Origin: Argentina anserina
Lineage: Eukaryota; Streptophyta; Magnoliopsida; Rosales; Rosaceae
Assembly (NCBI RefSeq): GCF_933775445.1
Contig: NC_065872.1
Location: forward strand, 22,630,001-22,694,000
DNA: 64,000 nt
Direction of reading: 5' to 3'
The notes beneath the pieces were generated by a model. The model saw only the letters and a program-made list of their open reading frames with translations. It ran no database searches and was not told where the DNA came from. Positions within the stretch are counted from its first letter, which is position 1, and each line of letters starts with the position of its first letter. Positions 11,965 through 24,660 of the stretch are shown one piece after another. Made by a program: the position numbers and the translations under genes.

Positions 11965-13390
11965 AAGACAGTAAGGGAGGATCACTGGCCTATCAACATG
12001 GCGCAAACCAGCAGTTGGATAACTAATTCTTTAGCATGGAAGGGTGTGCTCAATGATAGAGAGCTGATCTAAAAGGTATGAGATGGATAACTAATTTAGT
12101 AAGACTAAATTGCTAGACTTTTAATTGGGCTTTTGATTTCCCTTTAGCTAATTTGGTGAGTAATGATAAATTGCATCTCATCGATTGGGATGATAATGTG
12201 CAACAACTTTTCATTAACAAGAGCTGGAATAAAGATAAATTGGTTTTTTTTTTACCCTAGCTTTGTTAAGCAGATCATTGGGATTCCAATCCCACATTGT
12301 GATCAAGAGAATAGATATGTCTGGGGTCCTTCCTCTATAGATAAATTTTCTATAAAATCTGTTACTTTGCTCAAAATTAATGATAAGAGCAAGCTTGATC
12401 AGATTGCTTTAATAGAAAGGATGTGGAAACTAAATCTACAACCAAAGATTAAATTCTTTTCTTGGCTCCTATTTCAGAAAAAACTGAAAATCAGGGATGG
12501 ATTGTCTGAATTTGGTTACTTTATTGATAATTCATGCCCCCCTTTGTGATTTGAATAATGAGACTGCAAACCACCTCTTTGGTGGTTGCACCTTCACACA
12601 TGAAGTTTGGAATTTATTTGGTTTTGATACCAACACTAATTGGTCAAGTGGCTATTTACCGGTTTTCCATGGTCTAAACAATATGATGAAGCTTTGTTTG
12701 CCAAAGCTCTTATTCTATGTTGGTAAATCTAGAAAACAATGAATGATAACATAAATACCACATTAAATGTGGTGGCGGCGACATCCGCTACTTTTAAGAA
12801 CTACAATAGTCTTAAAAGTGGAAATAGTATGAGGGGAAACCAAAACAACAACACCCCAATTAGGTGGAACCCTACTCATGTAAAGACTAGAGAGATTAAT
12901 TTAGATGGCTCGGTACATCAGAATTATGCTGCCTAGTGGCTTTGTTCTACATGACTGCAATGCAAGGCCTATCCTGGTAGCAATAAGAAATGCTGGAAGA
13001 AGCACAGTCCATGTTGCTGAAGCTATGGCGCTAAGGGATGGTTTGATCATAATGAAGGAGAAAGGACTTCGAAACCTAGAGGTGGAAAGGGACTATAAGC
13101 TTGTCATTAATGCGATCAATGGAATATTGAGTGTTCCATGAAGACTATGTTGAGAAGTTGAAGACATTTGATCACTTGCTCCAAATTTTGGCTCAATTTT
13201 TTTAAACACATTTAGGGAAGCAAATTTTGTAGTCGATGTTGTAGTCAATCTTGGCCGTACGTTTAATCAAGAGGCTAGTTGGTTCGATTGTGTGCCAAGT
13301 GCAGCCGCTAGTGCCCTTTTGTTGGACATTGTATAATATGAGTGCCCTAAAGACTCCTCTATCTAATATAATATATTTCATATAAAAAAG
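11965..13390 (+). pseudogene. LINE (L1-type) ORF2 C-terminal remnant, part 2
   Basis: Translation in shifting frames gives the zinc-binding region that follows reverse transcriptase in plant LINEs (zf-RVT): WGPSSIDKFSIKSVTLL, then MWKLNLQPKIKFFSWLLF, then ETANHLFGGCTFTHEVW (about 12325-12640). A plant-type RNase H region follows at about 12890-13140, with NLDGS, the Glu in AEAMALRDGL, and the Asp in VERDYKLV. Frameshifts near 12545 and 12940 and several stops make it dead. The end near 13390 has ATATAAAAAAGG, a poor A-tail. Upstream parts are missing or displaced (see 7995-8110). Confidence 0.75.
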
Positions 13391-13711
13391 GTTAAAGGGT
13401 TGGTGTCATTCGCTCAACTAGTAACTATGACTGACGGCTATGATGATATAAACCGATTTGTTCTGTGTTAAATGTGGGCCCCACCCTCACTATTTCACCC
13501 ACATGAATTAGATTAGAGTCCATGGACACGAAACAAATTTTGAGGGGAAAAAATAGAGGTTTCAAATACACACCTCATATCTCTTAATACACTCTCCATT
13601 ATTTTATTTTTCATAGAATTTGATTTAAGTATGTTAAATTATCATAACAGACATATTATTATTGGAAAAGAAAAAAGAGGAAACAAATAAAATCAGTCTA
13701 GACGTCATTAT
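13391..13711. other. Intervening non-coding DNA
   Basis: AT-rich DNA between the LINE end and the Copia LTR. I recognise no gene; ATTAT at 13707-13711 is the candidate target site of the Copia element. Confidence 0.4.
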
Positions 13712-14717
13712 TGTTATAAAAACAGTGATATATTCCATATATAATTTAATAAGCTGAATTATAAATAATTATAAATCAGAAACGAAGAACACGAAAAGAA
13801 ATTCAACCGAAATACCGAACGATTGATGATGGAAGAACTAGTCGAGACATGTGTGATACCACACTGTCCTTAAGACGTTTACGCCTCCTCTACTGGTGCA
13901 AGGATGCTTGGAGTTTGTCTCCCAGAATATAACGACTAAACGATTCTAGAAAGTTGCACTACTAAGTAGAACCTTCAACGAACTCGAAAGGTACCTTTTT
14001 CTATCACCAGAGAAAAACTAAGAATGTTGAGAGTGGGAGAGGATTGTGTTTCGAATGGGGATGATTTTACAATGAAAGGATGGTGGTTATTTATACTGTG
14101 AGGATTTGCAATCAGCAATTAATAAGATGGCTGTTATAGAAATCAAAAGATCATAACATATATGAGTTACATATGTTACAAACATTGATTTCAATTATGT
14201 TATAATTCTCCATAACACACAATAACTCAGTTGTTACAAAAAAAGAATTTGAACAGTTAAGAGAATTTGAAAAGTCAAAACCGAATTTTCGGAAATGCAA
14301 AAAGAATCTGCATTCCGACCCTCAATTCGGTATTGCATTCGTGTCCGCAGGTCGCACAGACATACACGAGTTTCCCTTGTGACCTAGGATTTGCACCCCC
14401 CCTGCGCGTGCGCAAGAGGGTATAATGGGGCTTACACACTTTACAATCCATACACAATGGATTCTATATAAAGTCTTTTCAACACTTCTCTTTTCTAATG
14501 TGGGACAAATACATTTCTCTCATTCTAAGTAGCCATCTTTGAGTGAAAATTTCTTATTCACCCACAAACCAAATTACACAAACAAACATATGATCTTGTA
14601 GCCCTCATTATGGAGAACTCAAATCTATGTTCATCTTTGATTAATTATAAGTTTAACTTAATTTAATTAATCAATTAAAATTTGGTTTTAAATGGTTTTT
14701 CCAACCATTTTCCAACA
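13712..14717 (-). repeat. 3' LTR of the minus-strand Copia element
   Basis: Near-identical to 19143-20147. On the minus strand a TATA box (CTTTATATAGAATCC) lies at about 14460-14475, which puts the expected transcript start near 14435. It keeps CTTAAGACGTTTA (plus strand 13869-13881), which is the inverted match of the primer-site position next to the other LTR. Confidence 0.9.
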
Positions 14718-15295
14718 ATTCCCCACATGAATGAAATTGGCCACCGAAGACTCGATAGAATTTGGTGATAGATTTCTACGGTTGAAACCTGCATAGGATA
14801 GGTAGGTTTGACCCTTTGAACCTTCCCTTATAAAAGTATGCTTACTTTACTAACTAAATAGTAGACACGATGTCTTTGAACTATTCGTCATTTGTGTAAA
14901 TGATGACATACTTTACACAGAAGTCTCCCTGGTACACTTCGGTTCTCATTTTTGTGCCCATTTTGGCCATGGAACACACGCCTGGTTCTGTAAGTAGTTT
15001 GATAAGAGTTATGCCCTCATTAACTCCCCTAGAAGCGGCCCCACTTCTCTCTTGCATAGGTGATCTCTTAATTAAGAGTAACCCGCATTACTTTGCTCGA
15101 TTTCTCGACGCATAAGAATCATTAAAAGTTTTAGCTTAACCTCATCCTTACGGGTATCACTGTTTTTCATCATAGGAATGGACTTGGGGAACTCCCCACA
15201 GTGATCTGAACTTATCTCCACAATTTGGTTTTCTCTTTTGAACCTAGATCTTGGGATCTCCAGTCAACTAGGTTGGGTATCCACTGTAGTGATTT

Positions 15296-18200
15296 TTAAT
15301 TTCCAATGGGCTTTAGTCCTATTCCCTTCGATGATTTTTCAACTAACTCTCTGTTTAACCCTTTGGTTAAAGGATCATCAATATTATCCTTAGACTTTAC
15401 ATAGTCTATAGAGATAATTCCAGTTGAGAGTAGTTGTCTAATGGTATTATGTCTTCGACGAATGTGTCTAGACTTACCATTATACATCTTGCTCTGTGCC
15501 CTGCTAATTGCAGATTGACTATCACAATGTATACCAATCGCAGGCACAGGTTTTGTCCATTTAGGAATGTCCTCTATGAACTGGCGTAACCATTCTGCTT
15601 CCTCCCCACATTTTTCTAGTGCTACAAACTCAGACTCCATTGTGGATCTAGTTATAACTATTTGTTTTGAGGACTTCCAGGACACGGCTGCACCCCCTAG
15701 CGTAAATACATATCCGCTAGTAGACTTTGAGTCTTTCATATCAGATATCCAGTTCGCATCAGTGAACCCTTCTATAACAGCTGGGTATGATGTGTAGTGC
15801 AACCCATAGGTACGAGTATACCTTAGGTATTTGAGTACTCTTCCAATAGCTTGCCAATGCATAGCTCCATGATTACTCGTGTACCTACTTAGCTAATGAA
15901 CCGCATAAGCTAGATCTGGTCTTGTACAACTTGTTAAGTACATTAGACTCCCAATTATTCTTGAATACTCTAATTGAGAAACACTTTCACCTTTATTCTT
16001 GGACAAATGTAGATTCAAATCTACAGGAGTTCTGACAATTCCAGAACCTTCCTTGTTAAATTTCTCAAGAATATTGTCCATATAGTGCGTTTGACTCAAC
16101 ACAAGCCCTTCTGATGTTCTCGTAATTTTAATTCCTAAAATGACATCAGCAAGTCCCAAGTCTTTCATGTCAAACTTAGAATTCAACATGTCTTTAGTAG
16201 ACTTGATCATCTTATCGTTGCTCCCAACGATAAGCATATCATCCACATACAGACATAGAATGATATATCCATTTTCAGTGTCTTTGACATTTACACACTT
16301 ATCACCTTCATTTATTCTAAATCCACTGGTGATCATGGCATTATCAAATTTCTCATGCCATTGTTTTGGTGCTTGTTTTAAGCCATATAATGACTTAACC
16401 AATCTGCACCCCTTCTTACTCTGAGAAGGAGCAGAAAAACCTTCTGGCTGTTCCATGTAGATTTCTTCTTCTACATCTCCATTTAGGAAAGCCGTCTTTA
16501 CATCCATTTGGTGTGCTTCAAGTTTGCGCAACGCTGCAATTGCAAGTACCATCCGTATGGAGGTTATTCTCGTCACAGGAGAATAAGTGTCAAAATAATC
16601 CAAACCCTCCTTTTGCCTATAGCCTTTAATAATAAGTCTAGCCTTGTACTTGTCTATTGACCCATCAGCTTTTAATTTCTTTTTGAAAATCCACTTGGAA
16701 GTCAAAGGCTTACACCCAGGTGGCAAATCCACTAATTCCCAAGTGTGATTTTGCATGATGGAGTCAACCTCACTTTTAATTGCTTCTTTCCACAGAGGAC
16801 CCTCAGTAGAGCTAACTGCCTCTTTGAAGGTACGGGGATCACCTTCAACCATATATGACAGGATGTCAGGTCCATAGAACTTTGTGGTCCTTGCCCTTTT
16901 ACTTCGTCTAGGTTCAACCTCAGACTCAGATTCGGACTCCGACTCAGATTCTTGATCCTGAGCATCATCAGTTTCGGCTCGGTTGTCTTCACGTGCCCGT
17001 TTAGAAGAATTAAATTCCTCTCTAGACTTTCATGGAAATACATTTTCAAAGAAAGATGCATTTCTCGATTCCATCATCGTATCCTCATGGATTTCAGGAA
17101 TATTCGAATCTTGGACTAGGAATCGATAAGCCGAACTGTTATGTGCATATCTAATAAAGATGCAATCAACCGTTTTAGACCCATTCTTCACCTTTTTAGG
17201 TTTAGGAATTTCAACTTTTTCCAAACATCCCCAAACTTTTAAGTATTTGTAGGATGGTTTTCTCCCTTTCCATAACTCATATGAGGTTTTCTCTTCTTTC
17301 TTTTTGGGCATCTTATTTAAAAGGTAATTTTCCGTGAGAATCGCGTCTCCCCACATGTTGGGTGGCATCCCAGAACTGAGTAGCATAGCATTCATAATAT
17401 CCTTTAGAGTACGATTTTTGCATTCTGCTACACCATTGGATTGTGGTGAGTATGGAGCAGTCCTTTAATGTATAATCCCATTCTGAGCACAAATCTCAGC
17501 AAATGGCGATTCATACTCACCCCCTCGGTCACTTCTTAGTGCCTTAATTTTCTTGTTGAGTTGGTTCTCAACCTCATTTTTATAGAGAATGAACTTCTTT
17601 ATGGCCTCACTTTTGCATTTTAGCAAATACACATAGCAATATTTCGTGCTATCATCTATGAAGGTAATAAATTATTTATTATTCCCGCTAGATAACGTTG
17701 ATTTTAAATCACTCACATCTGTAGGAATCAGATCAAGGGGTTCATTGTTTCTTTCAACACTTTGGAAGATGATCTAGTCAGTTTTGTCTCTACACAAGTT
17801 CATACTTGTGCATGTTAATTGACATACATTATATTCTTCACTACCATAAATTAGGAAGACTCATATATGTGTAATAACTATTTTTTGACAATAAACAATC
17901 CACCACCCATGGCTCTATGTCAATTTCAGACAAAACACATTTGTCAACACTGAGTTTTATACTCATAAAACCCTTAAGAACATACATCAATTTATTCGAT
18001 AATTTCAGTTTTGTTCTACAGATCAATCCAAAAACTTGGCTTGGTCATACCATAGCTCTAAGTCATTTAGTCCCCAGTCATAATCACTGACTTTTTCCAT
18101 GCTATCATCCGATATCTTACAACAGAGGTTCATGTCAGCAATTTCCTAAGTGACGGCTTCAATCAGGTTTGCCTCCTTCCTTTTGTTCTTCTTCGGTTTG

Positions 18201-19035
18201 TTGCAGTCGACAGACTTGTGACCAGTCTTGTCACAGTTGTAACACTTGCCTTCAAACCTTGGCTTCTTGAAGATGCCTCCTTTCGGCCCCAGCTTGGACC
18301 CATGATACTTGCATTTCTTGTTTTTAGAACCTTGACCATGTTTCATCATGTTTGCCTAGGCAGAGACATCATTGATCCATGCTTTCTTTTCGGATCCTCA
18401 GTTGTCTTCCTCAATGCGAAGTCTAACCTCTAGATCCTCCATGGTCATTTCCTTTCGCTTGTGCTTCAAATAATTTTTGAAGTCCTTCCAAACAGGTGGT
18501 AACTTTTCAATAGCACATGCCACTTGAAAACTTTCACCTAGTTGTATTCCTTCAGCGTGAATCTCATGCAGGATTAGCTGAATCTTAGAGAATTAACTCA
18601 TCACAGTTTTGAATCCACCATTTTATAATCAAGGAAGCGGCCCACGATAAACTTCTTGGCGCCGGCATCCTCGGTCTTATATTTTTTTCTTCAAGGATTC
18701 CCATAGCTCATTTGCCGTTCCCATGCTAATGTACACATTGTACAATGAGTCGGCTAGACCATTCATGATATAATTCCTACATAAGTAGTCAGAATTATTC
18801 CATGCATTCATAACAGCAATCTTTGCTTGATCTCAGGAGCATTCTCCGTCAAAAATCTTGCCAGATTCAGAGTGGTCAGATAAAACATCATCTTTTGTTG
18901 CCACCTCTTGAAATGCAAACCGTTGAACTTCTTAGGTTTTTCCCGATGGGATACTGAGACAGGTATAATGGGAGCAGTAGGCACAGTTGGCACCAAAGGT
19001 CCCTTGCCATTTCCAGAATTTTCTCCGTTAGTCAT
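15296..19035 (-). pseudogene. Copia gag-pol polyprotein, broken by stops and frameshifts
   Basis: Gag begins at the ATG at 19035 (MTNGENSGNGKG) with the KFNGLHFKRWQQKM motif of Copia gag. A CCHC zinc knuckle (CYNCDKTGHKSVDC) is at about 18210-18250. Integrase pieces lie in 17030-17790, including MPPNMWGDAILTENYLLNKMP. Reverse transcriptase is best preserved at 15893-16852, with MDVKTAFLNGDVEEEIYMEQPEG and YVDDMLIVGSND. RNase H is at 15296-15862 ([22 protein letters not shown], and the Asp in HCDSQSAI). Stops and frameshifts occur near 17035, 17465, 18360 and 18600, among others. In life the protein would copy and insert the element. Confidence 0.85.
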
Positions 19036-19127
19036 TTTTAGAAACTGAAACACACACACAAGGTGTAATTTTACTTGAAAAATTGTAGATAAATATTGAA
19101 TACAAATTATATAAGCAATATCAAAAC

Positions 19128-19142
19128 TAAACGTCTTAAGAT
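19128..19142 (-). promoter_or_regulatory. Primer-binding position of the Copia element, no tRNA match, complementary to own LTR
   Basis: In sense the bases after the 5' LTR are ATCTTAAGACGTTTAG. I see no match to the initiator-Met tRNA end (TGGTATCAGAGC) used by the other Copia copies here. Instead, 13 bases (CTTAAGACGTTTA) are the exact inverted complement of TAAACGTCTTAAG in the sense LTR (plus 13869-13881; the 5' LTR copy at 19300-19312 has one change). The two sites are 159 bases apart across the 5' LTR end. Role in priming is inference. Confidence 0.5.
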
Positions 19143-20147
19143 TGTTATAAAAACAGTGATATATTGCATATATAATTTAATAAGCTGAATTATAAATAAT
19201 TATAAATCAGAAACGAAGAACACGAAAAGAAATTCAACCGAAATACCGAACGATTGATGATGGAAGAACTAGTCGAGACATGTGTGATACCACACTGTCC
19301 TTAAGACATTTACGCCTCCTCTACCGGTGCAAGGATGCTTGGCGTTTGTCTCCCAGAATATAACGACTAAACGATTCTAGGAAGTTGCACTACTAAGTAG
19401 AACCTTCAACGAACTCGAAAGGTATCTCTTTCTATCACCAGAGAAAAGCTAAGAATGTTGAGAGTGGGAGAGGATTGTGTTTCGAATGGGGATGATTTTA
19501 CAATGAAAGGATGGTGGCTATTTATACTGTGAGGATTTGCAATCAGCAATTAATAAGTTGGCTGTTATAGAAATCAAAAGATCATAACATATATGAGTTA
19601 CATATGTTACAAACATTGATTTCAATTATGTTATAATTCTCCATAACACAAAATAACTCAGTTGTTACAAAAGAAGAATTTGAACAGTCAAGAGAATTTG
19701 AAAAGTCAAAACCAAATTTTCGGAAATGCAAAAAGAATCTGCGTTCCGACCCTCAATTCGGTGTTGCATTCGTGTCCGCAGGTCGCACGGGCATACATGA
19801 GTTTCCCTTGTGACCTAGGATTTGCACCTCCCTGCGCGTGCGCGAGAGGGTATAAGGGGGCTTACACACTTTACAATCCATACACAATGGATTCTATATA
19901 AAGTCTTTTCAACACTTCTCTTTTCCAATGTGGGACAAATACATTTCCCTCATTCTAAGTAGCCATCTTTGAGTGACAATTTCTTATTTACCCACAAACC
20001 AAATTACACAAACAAACATATGATCTTGTAGCCCTCATTATGGAGAACTCAAATCTATGTTCATCTTTGATTAATTATAAGTTTAACTTAATTTAATTAA
20101 TCAATTAAAATTTGGTTTTAAATGTTTTTTCCAACCATTTTCCAACA
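19143..20147 (-). repeat. 5' LTR of the minus-strand Copia element
   Basis: Direct repeat of 13712-14717. Contains the promoter of the element on the minus strand, with the TATA box at about 19888-19902. Confidence 0.9.
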
Positions 20148-20600
20148 ATTGTTTCTATACCTCAGACATCTTTGTTGAGTTTATTCTATACTATCACTTC
20201 TCCATAAATCATGTATTGAGTTTTGGCTATAAAGATAATTATATGAATCCTCTGATTGAGGTATGTGTTCTATCTTCTCATATTAGTTGTTTTCTTTGAG
20301 TGTTTTTTTTTTGAAATAGATGACATAGTTGAGTTGAGACGTTCACTACTCAATAATAAGTTCCTAAATGATGTCAAACATTTATAGCAAAAAACGTTAA
20401 AGATTTGGAAACAAATCTGTGTTAGTTAAATAATTATACTAAATAATAAAGTTCATGATAAATTGATAAAGGTTAATTTGGTATTTTGGGGTGTGTATTT
20501 AGAGAAAAATTGACCTGAAATTTTGGATTAGTAGTATATTAAGCAGTTGGTGTGTATTTAAAACTTCTCGAAAAAAAATATTGGAGACTGCTACATTGAT
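20148..20600. other. Non-coding DNA between Copia element and F-box remnant
   Basis: AT-rich sequence with no recognisable gene. Two GGTGTGTATTTA stretches (about 20490 and 20550) hint at an old small repeat. Confidence 0.35.
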
Positions 20601-21112
20601 TTAGTCAATCAAGACCATAGGTAACATGGTTATAATCAATTCACCTAAGAGAATTATGAAGATCATCCAAGAAAATTTTATGAAGAGAAACCAAGCCACA
20701 AGCAAATAGCTCCACACGTCAAATAGATATAATCCATCCCAAATCCAAACCAAAAAAAATGCCACAAAATACTGTCCCCTGTGCAGTGCTCTCCTTCTCA
20801 AGGTTCATGATATCTCTCTTTCCATCATAACACGATGCTAGAGGCCTTGCATGTTGGAATTTGGAGACTTGACGAGTCTGCCATGTTCAGGTAGTCTTGG
20901 AACTGGTGTTGGCAGCCAGGGAACCACCAGAGGGTAGCTGTACCAACAGCTCACTGACCTCTTTTCAGAAAACATCGACCACTCTCCCGTACGAGTGTTG
21001 TACCTGATAATGGCTCCAACAGTCGAGAACATATTTGCCCACATATAGAGATACAACTCATACAAGTTCCCATCATCATTAGGATAAACACCAAGAAGAT
21101 CGACTTGGTAAT

Positions 21113-21115
21113 CAC

Positions 21116-21164
<49 letters not shown>
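21113..21164. repeat. ATC trinucleotide microsatellite
   Basis: About seventeen ATC units in the F-box remnant. On the coding (minus) strand they encode the poly-Asp run. A likely polymorphic marker. Confidence 0.9.
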
Positions 21165-21166
<2 letters not shown>

Positions 21167-21315
21167 TTGGTATCATTTCTTCCCAATCCAGTGCATAATG
21201 CCTCACCATCTGATATAAACAAAGCTCGCCGGCTGCTGAGACATCTTCTTCATTCAACTCCGCAACATATAGATCATCATCGGATTCATACACGTGATAT
21301 AACATCTGTACACAC

Positions 21316-22178
21316 CTATGTTGCACGGATACAGCAGGCAGAGGCGTGTCGCTGTGTCCGACACGTCCCGACACGCCGATACAACACGATACGCCTTTTC
21401 GCCGTATCGGACACGTCACGTGGCGTATCAGAAAAAACTTGACTTTTGGACACGTTGACCGACACGGCTCCGTCGTTTAAAACCTAAAAATCTCTCGCAG
21501 CCGTTCTGCTTCTCTTCTGGCTTTCTCCTTCCTTGCGACTCCTTTCTCCTTCTCCTTCCTTGCTGGCTTTCTCCTTGCAACTCCTTTCTCCCTCAGCCTC
21601 AGCCTCAGCCTCAGCCTCCTGCCTCCTGCCTCCTGCTCCAGCCCCCAGCCCCCAGCCTCAGCCCCAGCCTCCTGCCTCCTGCCTCCAGCTCCCATGTCTT
21701 GCCCCTTGCTCCCTGCTCCCTGCCTCTGCCTCCCTCAGCCTCAGCCTCAGCCTCCAGCCTCCAGCTCTCAGCTCCCAGCCTCTGCCTCTGCCGACAGCCT
21801 CAGCCTTTGCCTCTGCCTCTGGCGACAGCTCTGCGTAAGGTAATTCATTTTTTTTAAAAGTTTAGATTATTGAATGGTTGTTGAATTGTTGATATGATTT
21901 TAATGGGTAGTGTTTGATAGCTCAATTGGGTACTGGGTAGTGTTTGATAACTCAATTGGGTAGTGTACTAGTGTTTGATAGCTCAAGACGAAGTAATTGA
22001 TAGATTTTACAACCTTATAATAGTATTGTTAATTTATTTTATATATCAAAATTATATATAAATATTTTTTATTTGCCGTGTCAGAACCGTGTCGAAAGAG
22101 GAGTTTTTGAGATTTGCCGTGTCACCGTGTCGCACCGTGTCGTGTCGCCGTGTCCGTGTCCGTGTCTGTGCAACATAG
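21316..22178. mobile_element. hAT-like MITE inserted in the F-box remnant
   Basis: Ends are CTATGTTGCACGGA and the inverted TCTGTGCAACATAG. A perfect 8-bp duplication GTACACAC flanks it (21308-21315 and 22179-22186), which fits hAT transposons. The subterminal parts are rich in CGTGTCCGTGTC repeats in both orientations. The middle has a CT/CAG-type low-complexity block (about 21580-21830, repeated CCTCAG and CCTGC) that gives long but meaningless open frames. No transposase. A second, shorter family member sits at 33999-34616. Confidence 0.82.
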
Positions 22179-22929
22179 GTACACACCCTCTATTCTCATT
22201 TACATGCGTAAGAACAGGACGACATTGATGTCGACGAAACAACCGAGATTATCAACACAGTCATCAAATTCAATCAAACGACATCTGTTCTGATTAATAT
22301 TTTCATCAGTAGTACTCGTAGTAGGAATACTGTTACTATTCCCGTCGGTGATCATGGATCTACCCCAATAAGAAAGTCACAAAAATCAGTCATCCAATAC
22401 GATACCCCATTGTACAGAAAGTTTGTTCGGCTATTGACGACATCATAACTAACAGGTGACGGGGTCGCCACAATGGACTGAGTCCATTCGCCGGTCTCGG
22501 AAGAAAATATTTGTACTTCGAATTCACATGGTGAGTTCTCTACAGGAAAAGTAATTGATCTCACAACCCTATACCTAAACTCAGCATTAAGTTCGATGCA
22601 TTCCCTTTTCTGGTTGTGATTGTCTTTGTCTTTCCTACACTGGTAGTAAGGAAGTTCGCAGATGAATCCCACTGGTGTGTACTCGCATAGGTCAGAGGGG
22701 GAGGAAGAGGTACCCATTGGTTTGTGTATGCATTGCAGACGTAGTAATCACTTTGAAAATCTTCGCTCGGACAACACAAAACTAAGTCATTATAGGTACC
22801 TAGGACAACTGGTTCCTTTTTCAATTGGTGAAAGCTCATGAGACTCTTGAATAACCGGGTAAGCGGATTGCCTGACGATGATACTCAATTCAGGAATTCT
22901 AACCCCTCTCTGTTTATCAGAGTACTAAA

Positions 22930-24000
22930 TATTTATGTCTGTTTATTACTTTGGTGACATAGGAAACGAACAATAAAACTAGGATCAGACATGAGACTGT
23001 ATTGGTGGACACGCAGACCCAAAAATTGAAAAAAAAAACCATATCCGAACCCAAACCGAATTTAAAAAAACCGAAAATAAAAAAAAACCGAACCGAAAAC
23101 TGAAAAGAAAAACCGAAAATAAAAAAATCGAACCGAACAAATTATGTTTGGGTTGGGTTTTGGGTTTAGTCTCTCATAAACCGAACGAAACGAAACCGAC
23201 CCAAATAACCCGAAGTCAACGGTGAACGTCATCGTTTTGGTATATTATTACTTTTATTATTTAAAAAAAGTAAAACCAAAGCCAGCATAAACCTAATTGA
23301 TCTAATCAATTTTGCGGTCTTTTTCATCTCTTAGACAAAAAAAAACTTATGACCCTCTTTTTTCTAAATCCTCACTTCTTAGTATAGCGTTATAGTAAAA
23401 GTTGACTTCATTCCGCAAAATCAGTCCATATAACTCCTCCCTCCTCCTTTGATCTCAATTTCCAGTCGCTTTTTTTTTGTACCGTGACTCTAAAAATTGA
23501 ATTCTCTAATCAATGATTCTATTAATATTTCATATCCTCAGCGAATAAGTATTAATAACGGCTCACATGAAACATGAAAGAAGGCTTGGATAGATCAAGT
23601 AACCTACATGACAGACTTAGCGAGGTTCAATTACCTAAACCCACAGGGAGTGAACATTTTTGTTCCTCTCTGATTTTAATGTAGTAGAGTTTTTTGTTCA
23701 TGAGCTAAATATGCACTGTGGAGATGTTAGAGTTAATTAGGTATGGAATAATCATTAGACCATTTGTTTTTCATCTTTATGTTAAATTTTTTACTTTAGA
23801 ATTAATATATAATATTATATATTTAACATATGGGTAAAACCGAAAAAAAAACCGAACCGAAACGTGCGGGTTGGGTTGGATTGGGTTGGGTTGGGTTGTG
23901 GATCAGTCTCTAAAATAAAAAAACTGAACCGAACCGAATCTAAAATTTGGGTTGGATTATGGGTTTTTTCCAAAACCAAATCATTTTGACCGGCGGGAAG
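22930..24000. other. AT-rich DNA with two AACCGA-rich repeat blocks
   Basis: Blocks at about 23020-23215 and 23825-23995 are built from AACCGAA and its inverse TTGGGTT in alternation. Such strings are common in plant intergenic repeats. No gene is visible. This stretch and the Copia fragment to its right separate the F-box start from the rest of that gene. Confidence 0.5.
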
Positions 24001-24660
24001 TGTTTTATGCTTTTGTAGATTATATATAGGCATCTTCGTGTATGATTTTAGATATAGCGAATACAATTCAACTTGGCATCAGAGCCATTTTTTCTTCTCT
24101 TTCGTCGTGCTCTGTTTTTTCTGGTTTTTTCTCTTTTTTTTCCCGCCGGTCGCCGCCGCTGCCCCGCCGCTCCGGTCTGCGCCCCACTGCCCTCCGATGG
24201 TCCCAGACGTCGCCGCTCTGGTCTCCGCCTGCCGCTGCCCTTTCGAAGTCGCCGTCCGACACTCCTGCTGCCTTCCGACCCCACTGCCGTCCGACACCCC
24301 TGCCGTTCGACGTTTCACAGCTTTTTCGACATCCGAGCCCTCCGATGTCGCTCCTCCGGCGTGTCTTCCTCTTCGACGCGTCCGTCTCGTCCTCACGGCC
24401 CTCCGACGCCGCCGTCCTCTCTCCGTCGTTCCGTTTCGCAGCTTTTTCGGCATCCGACCCGGCCCATATTCAATCGATCCGAACCGGCAGATCCGATCTG
24501 ACCCTGAAGATCTGACCCGATCTGGCCCGTCCCAGATTCAGCAGCCTTGCTGACAGTGCAGGTGCACCGACACTGTAAATCCACTGACGCTATATTTTTT
24601 ATCATTTTTTTTGGGTGTTTTTGCTGCATACTTCCTGATTTTTTTACATTGTTTTTCAAT

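Larger units (their letters stand above)
13712..20147 (-). mobile_element. Ty1/copia retrotransposon with ~1 kb LTRs, decayed
   Basis: Two direct repeats of about 1,005 bp flank a minus-strand polyprotein. Read in sense, the LTR starts TGTTGGAAAATGG and ends TTTTTATAACA. Flanks are ATTAT (left) and ATTGT (right), a 5-bp target duplication with one difference. The two LTRs differ at roughly 28 sites by eye, near 3%, so the insertion is clearly older than the gypsy element at 37355. The purine tract before the 3' LTR (sense CATGTGGGGAA) lies at about 14718-14730. Sense order gag, integrase, reverse transcriptase, RNase H is the Copia order. Confidence 0.9.
20838..22900 (-). pseudogene. F-box protein gene, associated domain part, split by a MITE
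   Basis: F-box proteins act as substrate receptors of SCF ubiquitin ligases. The minus strand encodes the domain that follows the F-box in plant At5g07610-like proteins: NPLTRLFKSLMSFHQLKKEP, then GTYNDLVLCCPSEDFQSDYY, NAYTNQWVPLPPP (22725-22890), FEVQIFSSETGEWTQSIV and NGVSYWMTDF (about 22370-22530). A frameshift lies near 22690. After a hAT-like insertion (21316-22178) it continues with MLYHVYESDDDLYVAELNEED and ends near 20838. A run of sixteen Asp sits in the last part. The F-box itself is missing here, but a matching F-box start lies at 27319-27385 on the same strand. The gene is dead. Confidence 0.75.

Noticed and set aside
21533..21838. Open frames in the CT/CAG-rich part of the MITE
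   Set aside because: Low-complexity sequence gives long frames in several phases; no domain.
24038..24553. Several overlapping open frames in the GC-rich leader of Copia copy 1
   Set aside because: GC-rich leader without stops in many frames; Ser/Pro/Arg-rich translations with no family.
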